12,807 nt of DNA, from contig JAGXSO010000121.1 of assembly GCA_018333775.1 (NCBI GenBank), forward strand, positions 1 through 12,807, written 5' to 3'. The position numbers were made by a program, and so were the translations under genes. This DNA comes from Truepera sp. (GTDB lineage Bacteria; Deinococcota; Deinococci; Deinococcales; Trueperaceae). Shown here piece after piece: positions 8,549-12,807 of this stretch (its first letter is position 1; each line of letters opens with the position of its first letter). The notes below the pieces were generated by a model. The model saw only the letters and a program-made list of their open reading frames with translations, had not been told where the DNA came from and searched no databases.

Positions 8549-8897
8549 GAGCCGGGTAATGATGGGCCAAAGGCTTGCGGTTTCGGCAGGCAGCGTGAGT
8601 CTGCAGGACGAGCCCCTGGGAGTGCATCCAGGCTATGGCCAAACTTGCGGCGATGGCCATCCGGCCGATTTGTCATCCTCGTCTCCGTCAACTGTTTTTG
8701 CCGAATTATGCCAATAGCTCGGTCTGAACCAGGGCCACCGCGCAGAAAAACTCCCCCATCAGCGCAGCCCCTGAGCCAGAAATTAGCACGGCTGCCGGGT
8801 TTACTACAAATTGTCAGGATCGCGGAAAACTGTGACGTCCGAGTGCAGTCAACTGGCGCCAACCTCCTGTAGACCTGTCAAACGCGGCATATTCAGC
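8549..8897. other. About 350 bp without a supported gene; possible decayed transposase
   Basis: Lies between the divergent nrdA and dehydrogenase promoters. Open frames of 110 and 121 codons overlap here on opposite strands but resemble no family and lack ribosome sites. On the minus strand two frames in succession give LTETRMTNRPD (near 8660-8695) and then RMAIAASLAIAWMHSQGL (about 8610-8665), which loosely recall the C-terminal part of IS4-type transposases with one frameshift. There are no terminal inverted repeats that I can see, so this is a weak suggestion of an old insertion. Confidence 0.25.
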
Positions 8898-8927
8898 TTG
8901 ACTATCACTGATGGGACAACGTAGCAT
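8898..8927 (+). promoter_or_regulatory. Candidate leaderless promoter of the 2-hydroxyacid dehydrogenase
   Basis: TTGACT (8898-8903) and TAGCAT (8922-8927) are spaced 18 bp apart. The -10 ends eight bases before the ATG at 8936, so transcription should start within a few bases of it. No Shine-Dalgarno is present. Confidence 0.55.
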
Positions 8928-8935
8928 GTGCCAAC

Positions 8936-9895
8936 ATGAATCGCATCTTTGTGACCCGATCCTGGCCCGGAAGAGCGCTTGAACGGCTGACCCAAGCTGG
9001 CTACGAGGTGGAGGTATGGCCCGAGTTCACGGCTCCAGCCAAAGATATCCTGATGGAAAAGCTGAAAGATGCTTCCGCCGTCATCACCACGGTAGAGGAT
9101 CCACTCGACGCGGAAGTGATAAGCGCGGCCGGTCCTTCCCTCAGAATCATCGCTCAGGCCGCCGTAGGGTACGACAATATCGACACAGAAGCAGCGCGAG
9201 CAAGAGGCATTCGTGTTTCCAACACGCCGGGTGTCCTTACCGATGCCACCGCGGATCTGGCCTTTGCGCTGCTCGCTGCGGTCGCAAGGCGCGTGGTAGC
9301 AGGGATGGACTACGTCCGGGCCGCCAAATGGACCGCCTGGCATCCGGCGCTTTTGCTTGGCCCCGAGCTCTACGGCGCAACCGTAGGGGTGGTAGGCTTC
9401 GGCCGGATCGGACAGGCGTTTGCCAAGCGCTGCCGTGGCTTTGACATGAAAGTGCTGTATAGCGATAGGGCACCAAAACCCCCAGAAGTTGCTCAGGGCG
9501 CCGAGTACCGACCGGTAAACGACCTCTTCGCCGAGGCGGACTTCCTGTCGCTCCACACGCCCCTTACACCGGAAACGCACCACCTCGTCAACCGCGAGCG
9601 CCTAGCGTTGATGAAGCCCAACGCGGTTCTGGTCAATACAGCTCGTGGACGAGTAGTGGATACCGAAGCGCTCGTTGAAGCGGTAAAGGCTGGACAGCTT
9701 GGCGGGGTAGGCCTCGATGTGACTGATCCTGAGCCTTTACCCGCGAGCCACCCGCTGCTGAGCTTGCCCAACGTCATCGTTACACCTCATATCGGCTCAG
9801 CAGGCCAGACCACCCGCGAGCGCATGGCCGCTATGGCAGTGGCGAACAGCCTCGCGGTCCTGGCGGGAACCGAACCGCCTAACGCTGTCGTATAG
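8936..9895 (+). CDS. D-isomer-specific 2-hydroxyacid dehydrogenase (glyoxylate/hydroxypyruvate reductase type)
   Basis: 319 residues, normal for the family. It interconverts a 2-oxoacid and a D-2-hydroxyacid with NAD(P)H in the cytoplasm. The nucleotide-binding loop GFGRIG is residues 154-159. The catalytic triad is R237 (VNTARGRVVD), E266 (DVTDPEP) and H285 (TPHIGSAG), and SLHTPLTPET and LMKPNAVLVNT are family blocks. After the second Rossmann strand come D177 and R178; the Asp favours NAD(H) but does not settle the cofactor. The GSAG after His is typical of glyoxylate/hydroxypyruvate reductases, though 2-ketogluconate reductase and phosphonate dehydrogenase share the fold. It starts at ATG 8936 without a Shine-Dalgarno. 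The downstream GntR regulator and TRAP genes suggest catabolism of an imported hydroxy or sugar acid; this is inference. Confidence 0.93.
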   Translation: MNRIFVTRSWPGRALERLTQAGYEVEVWPEFTAPAKDILMEKLKDASAVITTVEDPLDAEVISAAGPSLRIIAQAAVGYDNIDTEAARARGIRVSNTPGVLTDATADLAFALLAAVARRVVAGMDYVRAAKWTAWHPALLLGPELYGATVGVVGFGRIGQAFAKRCRGFDMKVLYSDRAPKPPEVAQGAEYRPVNDLFAEADFLSLHTPLTPETHHLVNRERLALMKPNAVLVNTARGRVVDTEALVEAVKAGQLGGVGLDVTDPEPLPASHPLLSLPNVIVTPHIGSAGQTTRERMAAMAVANSLAVLAGTEPPNAVV

Positions 9896-9899
9896 ACCC

Positions 9900-9915
9900 A
9901 AGTCCAGCAGGACTT
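9900..9915 (+). terminator. Weak hairpin after the dehydrogenase gene
   Basis: AAGTCC, loop AGCA, GGACTT: a perfect 6-bp stem five bases after the stop, followed by only a short T run (TTTC including the stem end). It may help termination but is not a strong intrinsic terminator. I see nothing else supportable in the rest of the spacer up to the gntR promoter at 10173. Confidence 0.3.
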
Positions 9916-10172
9916 TCGCTTGAGCTAGGTAGGTAGGAAAGCTGGGACACGTGGATTAGCGAGCTCGGCACGGAGATAGTCAGGCTATGGGCAATAGTTG
10001 GTTAGAATCATTCTCGCTTCGCTCGGATCTGATCGAGGGTGGTGTTGAGCCTGCGGGCGGTTTGAGCTAAGGATGACCCGCTCCCTAAAATTGGCCCACA
10101 GGCAAGTTTAGTCGATAACCCTGGTTTGCTGTAAATAAGCTCTGTGTCAGCATCAAGGCATCAAGACGCTTA

Positions 10173-10201
10173 TTGACAATTCAGTTGGTATGTGGTATAC
10201 C
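10173..10201 (+). promoter_or_regulatory. gntR promoter
   Basis: TTGACA (10173-10178) is a perfect -35, with TATACC (10196-10201) as -10 at exactly 17 bp. Transcription would start near 10208, two to three bases before the ATG at 10211, so the mRNA is leaderless or nearly so. The alternative ATG at 10190 would lie upstream of the transcript. Confidence 0.65.
10185..10201 (+). promoter_or_regulatory. Candidate GntR-family operator (autoregulatory)
   Basis: GGTATACC (10194-10201) is a perfect palindrome covering the -10, with a second half site TTGGTAT at 10185-10191. FadR-subfamily regulators such as UxuR and ExuR bind sites built around TTGGTATACCAA (recalled knowledge). Position over the -10 fits self-repression. 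I found no second copy before dctP or the dehydrogenase gene. Confidence 0.55.
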
Positions 10202-10210
10202 GTGCATCAA

Positions 10211-10900
10211 ATGACAAGCTTAGGACGGATTGAGGCCCGGTCCATACGCGACCAAGTCTACGCAAAATTAGAGCAGGCCGTTGTCGATGGCACATTCCGA
10301 CCAAATAGCGTCCTGAGTGACCGCCATCTCTCCGAAACGCTCGGTGTCAGCCGCACCCCCATCCGGGATGCCCTCCATATGCTTGAGTCGTCCGGCCTGG
10401 TGCAGCGTCGTGGGCGGATCGGCTGGATTGTTACTGGTATCAGCCTTCGGGACGTCGAAGAACTCTTCGAGTTGCGCTGCCTGCTCGAGCCAGCTGGTAT
10501 CGCAAAAATCGTCCACTGGAGTGATGAAGCGCTGCACAAGCTCGCCGCTACCTTTGATGAGTTCACCCCGGATCTGACCAGCAGCCAAATCCCACCCTAC
10601 CTAGCGCGTGATGATGCGTTCCACAAGGCGCTCTGCACAGCAAGTGAGAATGGCCGTCTGGTTCATTTCTACGGCGTAATGGCGCGACAGATTCACCGCA
10701 TCCGAGAAAGTGTGTCCTATCGCTATCAGGGGCGAGTTAACCAGAGCCTGATCGAGCACCGTGCCATCTGCGCCGCACTGCTAAAGCGCGATGAGCAGGC
10801 CGCGACACAAGCGCTCGTTGCGCACCTTCGTACCGCCAAGGACAAGTTCATCGAGCTGTACGCCCAACTCCTTGAGGAGCATCCTGATGCTGCCGCATAG
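10211..10900 (+). CDS. GntR-family transcriptional regulator, FadR subfamily (FCD domain)
   Basis: 229 residues from ATG 10211, chosen because the promoter -10 overlaps the alternative ATG at 10190. The N-terminal winged helix-turn-helix (about 12-75) carries the GntR signature LSDRHLSETLGVSRTPIRDALHMLESSGLV in pieces at 35-64. Residues about 80-215 form an all-helical FCD ligand domain. Probable metal or acid ligands are D134 and H138 (DDAFHKAL), H183 (EHRAI) and H205 (AHLRTA). FCD regulators usually bind small organic acids and control their catabolism. Its position between a hydroxyacid dehydrogenase and a TRAP transporter suggests it controls one or both, and the palindrome at its own promoter suggests autoregulation. 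The ligand is unknown. Confidence 0.92.
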   Translation: MTSLGRIEARSIRDQVYAKLEQAVVDGTFRPNSVLSDRHLSETLGVSRTPIRDALHMLESSGLVQRRGRIGWIVTGISLRDVEELFELRCLLEPAGIAKIVHWSDEALHKLAATFDEFTPDLTSSQIPPYLARDDAFHKALCTASENGRLVHFYGVMARQIHRIRESVSYRYQGRVNQSLIEHRAICAALLKRDEQAATQALVAHLRTAKDKFIELYAQLLEEHPDAAA

Positions 10901-10983
10901 AACTTGCAGAGTGATCCTAAGCCGGAACGGGGAGGTGCTGGTCATGTAACGCCACCCAGCGCTCGGATACACTCGTCGTGCTC

Positions 10984-10991
10984 TATATAGT
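10984..10991 (+). promoter_or_regulatory. Possible -10 region of the TRAP operon promoter
   Basis: TATATA (10984-10989) overlapping TATAGT (10986-10991) is the only -10-like stretch in the 155-bp gntR-dctP spacer. No matching -35 is visible at 16-18 bp. It would give a leader of about 60 bases. Readthrough from gntR is the alternative. Confidence 0.3.
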
Positions 10992-11055
10992 CTCCTCAGT
11001 GTCGACCAAAAGACTAGAAGCCACCCCACCTATTCACGGATAAAGGAGAGTACTA

Positions 11056-12066
11056 GTGAAACTGAGCACCCGATTCTTTACGTATGTTTTGATCACCTTT
11101 GGCCTGTTGCTTGCCGGCTCGCTTGCCACAGCTCAAAACCCCAGCAGGATTCGCCTTGCCGTGGCCGACCCCATCCACTCCTCGGTTGGGGTTACTGCCC
11201 TGAAATTCAAAGAAAAGGTTGAAGCCGCCACTGAAGGCCGGGTTCAGGTAGAGGTCTTCGCTGATGGCGTGCTTTTCGGTGGCGACCAGAACGCTGCTGT
11301 CAACATGCTTCAAACCGGTGCGCTCGATGCACTCATCTTGTCAACCTCCGTATACGCCTCGTTTGAGCCACGCATGAACGCCCTCAGCCTACCGTTTCTC
11401 TTCAATGACTATGACGAATTCATCCGTTACCTCGAAGGTGAGCCGGGCCAAACACTACTTGCGTCTCTCGAGCGCCTGAATACGGAAGGCCTGGCACTAA
11501 TGATCCGCACCTCTCGTAACATCACTAACTCCGTTAGGCCCATTACCGCGCCAGCCGACCTCCAAGGTCTCCGGCTCCGTGTGCCTAACAACAGGTTGTG
11601 GATTGAGTTCTTTGGCGCCCTCGGAGCAAGTCCTGTGCCCATGGCCTTCGCTGAGGTGTACACCGCGCTGCAGCTCCGCACTATCGACGGGCAAGAGAAC
11701 CCCATTGAAGTGATCTATGCCAATCGCTTCTACGAAGTTCAACGCTATCTCTCCCTCACAGGCCATATTCGTGACGCCTACATCCTGGGCGTAAACCGGG
11801 ACTTTTGGAACCGCTTTGACGCAGAAACTCAAGCTGCCCTTCGCCAAGCCGCCATCGAAACGGCCCAGTTCAAAGTCGAGTATGACTTCGGAGAGCTCGA
11901 TCGCAAAAAGTCTGAACTCCGAGAACACGGCATGCAGATTAACGAATTAACTGCTGAGCAAAGAGCAGCCTTCCAGGAGGCGGCGTTGAAACTCTACCCC
12001 AACTTTGAACCCTTAGTGGGAGCTGACTTTATGGCCGAGACCCTGAGATTCCTTGGTGGGGAATAA
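11056..12066 (+). CDS. dctP: TRAP transporter solute-binding protein, DctP family
   Basis: 336 residues, usual length. This is the extracytoplasmic receptor of a tripartite ATP-independent periplasmic transporter, which captures a carboxylate and delivers it to DctQM. A signal peptide is clear: K2 and R6, a hydrophobic core at about 8-20, and a likely cut after A26 (LATA/QNPS). Family blocks include LRLRVPNNRLW (172-182), with R175 at the position of the carboxylate-binding arginine, and YTALQLRTIDGQENP (202-216). The GTG start at 11056 is preceded by AAAGGAGAG at 11042-11050, a good ribosome site. dctQ and dctM follow. The ligand is not readable: many DctP relatives bind C4-dicarboxylates, sugar acids or 2-oxoacids. 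The neighbouring dehydrogenase and FCD regulator favour a hydroxy or sugar acid (inference). Confidence 0.95.
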   Translation: MKLSTRFFTYVLITFGLLLAGSLATAQNPSRIRLAVADPIHSSVGVTALKFKEKVEAATEGRVQVEVFADGVLFGGDQNAAVNMLQTGALDALILSTSVYASFEPRMNALSLPFLFNDYDEFIRYLEGEPGQTLLASLERLNTEGLALMIRTSRNITNSVRPITAPADLQGLRLRVPNNRLWIEFFGALGASPVPMAFAEVYTALQLRTIDGQENPIEVIYANRFYEVQRYLSLTGHIRDAYILGVNRDFWNRFDAETQAALRQAAIETAQFKVEYDFGELDRKKSELREHGMQINELTAEQRAAFQEAALKLYPNFEPLVGADFMAETLRFLGGE

Positions 12067-12073
12067 TCTCACC

Positions 12074-12691
12074 GTGGCCCCAGACAAGCCTAGTCTTGGC
12101 AACCAATCTGGTGCATCTGAGCCGAAGTTGACTAGCCCGGCCTCGACACCTCCGCAGCATGCGGAGGTGTCCTTCGTCCAAGCTCCCGTGCCGGTCCGGG
12201 ATAGACGAGGCCTTCTCTGGCGGTTCATTGACTACCTCCTCCTGCTAAGTGTTACGGGCGTATTGGTTACCGTCAGCTTGCAGTTTATCTCCCGCCTGAT
12301 AGGCCAGGCGCTACCTTGGACTGAAGAAGTGAGCCGTTATCTGTTTATCTGGATGGCCTTTCTAGGCATGGCTGCAGGGTTCCGCTCTGCGCAGCATGCT
12401 CGGGTCAGCGCCTTCGTTAACCTCATGCCGCCGCTACTGAAACGCTTGCTTGTGCATCTGTATGTTCTGGCTGGCTTCGTGTTCTTTAGCGTGGTCGCGT
12501 ACGAGGGTTTCCAGCTGAGCCTGAGGCAGTTCCATAGCGGGGAGACCTCCCCAGCATTAGGTGTCGGGATGTATCTGGTAAGCCTCGCGGTGGCGCTCAG
12601 TGCGGCCCTCGCCATCCTGGCGCACTTCGAGTCCGTGTACCGTGATCCAGCGCTGCGCGAGAAGATTAAGGAAGGCGGTCTGCAAGAATGA
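12074..12691 (+). CDS. dctQ: TRAP transporter small permease, DctQ family
   Basis: 205 residues if it starts at GTG 12074. TTG 12053, GTG 12056 (both overlapping dctP) and GTG 12188 are alternatives. The membrane part has four predicted helices, beginning at WRFIDYLLLLSVTGVLVTVS, with the DctQ signature LPWTEEVSRYLFIWMAFLGMA in the second. DctQ is the small integral subunit joining the binding protein to the DctM channel. Before the first helix the frame encodes an unusual Ser/Pro/Gln-rich stretch of about 40 residues that contains a DNA hairpin (12145-12171). Starting at 12188 would give 167 residues, the common family size, and leave the hairpin intergenic, but no well-placed ribosome site supports it. 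GGTGGGG at 12055-12061 lies rather far (12 bases) from 12074. The stop overlaps dctM by 4 bases. Confidence 0.9.
   Translation: MAPDKPSLGNQSGASEPKLTSPASTPPQHAEVSFVQAPVPVRDRRGLLWRFIDYLLLLSVTGVLVTVSLQFISRLIGQALPWTEEVSRYLFIWMAFLGMAAGFRSAQHARVSAFVNLMPPLLKRLLVHLYVLAGFVFFSVVAYEGFQLSLRQFHSGETSPALGVGMYLVSLAVALSAALAILAHFESVYRDPALREKIKEGGLQE
12145..12171 (+). other. Perfect 11-bp inverted repeat at the dctP-dctQ junction
   Basis: GACACCTCCGC, loop AGCAT, GCGGAGGTGTC. The stem is GC-rich with no T-run after it, so it is more likely an mRNA stability or attenuation element than a full terminator. TRAP operons need more binding protein than permease, and a hairpin after dctP is a common way to achieve that. 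Confidence 0.7.
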
Positions 12692-12807
12692 GCCTAACGC
12701 TCATAGCGATATTCTTGGCATTGAGTGTGTTCGGAGTACCTCTGGCTGTATCGCTCGGCATAGCCGTCCTTGGCACCCTGATACTATTTGACTTCCCCCT
12801 ATCGATT
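12688..12807 (+). CDS. dctM: TRAP transporter large permease, DctM family (N-terminal 40 codons, cut by window end)
   Basis: ATG 12688 overlaps the dctQ stop as ATGA, typical of dctQ-dctM coupling. AAGGAAGG at about 12668-12675 could serve as ribosome site. The 40 visible residues start MSLTLIAIFLALSVFGVPLA and continue as one hydrophobic segment with the Gly-Val-Pro turn typical of the DctM first helix. DctM is the 12-helix channel that uses the sodium gradient. The remaining roughly 390 residues lie beyond the window. Confidence 0.88.
   Translation, partial: MSLTLIAIFLALSVFGVPLAVSLGIAVLGTLILFDFPLSI

Noticed and set aside
8849..9583. 244-codon minus-strand ORF
   Set aside because: It is antisense to the clear dehydrogenase, Gly/Cys-rich with no recognisable family, and has no start signals.
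9896..10172. Minus-strand fragment reading LAQTARRLNTTLDQIRAKRE near 10010-10075, possible gene remnant with a helix-turn-helix look
   Set aside because: Only about 24 codons are open, with stops on both sides and no family match I can defend.
10190..10210. Upstream ATG start for gntR
   Set aside because: It sits inside the -10/operator, upstream of the predicted transcription start; ATG 10211 gives a normal GntR N-terminus.

Overview
The window looks like chromosomal DNA from a bacterium of the Deinococcus-Thermus group (Deinococcota). This is an inference. LipA resembles Deinococcus LipA as I remember it. Three genes (lipB, the 2-hydroxyacid dehydrogenase, gntR) have a -10-like hexamer a few bases before the start codon and no Shine-Dalgarno, the leaderless layout reported as common in Deinococcus. 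No gene carries an unambiguous species label.

Left part (1-5581), housekeeping. The 3' end of an unidentified gene is followed by an 891-residue coiled-coil protein that appears to end in a Roadblock/LC7-like domain. It overlaps tsaE (tRNA t6A synthesis). Convergent to these is lipB-lipA (lipoate synthesis, minus strand, 4-base overlap). Facing away from lipB is ppa (family I inorganic pyrophosphatase), with a four-copy 8-bp tandem repeat in its upstream region.

Middle part (5578-8548, minus strand), deoxyribonucleotide synthesis. nrdA-nrdB encode a compact class I ribonucleotide reductase with no ATP-cone in either subunit. The leader holds a well-supported cobalamin (B12) riboswitch whose P1 helix, core and B12 box can all be placed. 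Just upstream is a promoter covered by a pair of NrdR boxes spaced exactly 31 bp. The operon therefore appears to be read out for B12 supply and for nucleotide state. This is the most informative regulatory region in the window, and it predicts a B12-dependent class II reductase elsewhere in the genome. nrdB and ppa overlap tail to tail by 4 bases.

Right part (8549-12807, plus strand), accessory catabolism. After about 350 bp without a gene, possibly holding a decayed transposase, come a D-isomer-specific 2-hydroxyacid dehydrogenase, a FadR-subfamily GntR regulator with a GGTATACC palindrome in its own promoter, and a TRAP transporter for an organic or sugar acid: dctP, dctQ and the start of dctM, cut by the window edge. 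A perfect 11-bp hairpin lies between dctP and the membrane part of dctQ. The three parts plausibly sense, import and reduce or oxidise a hydroxy or keto acid; the substrate cannot be read from the sequence.

I found no CRISPR array, rRNA, tRNA, intact mobile element or obviously new defence-type system. The features most worth following up are the dual-control nrd leader and the coiled-coil/Roadblock protein.
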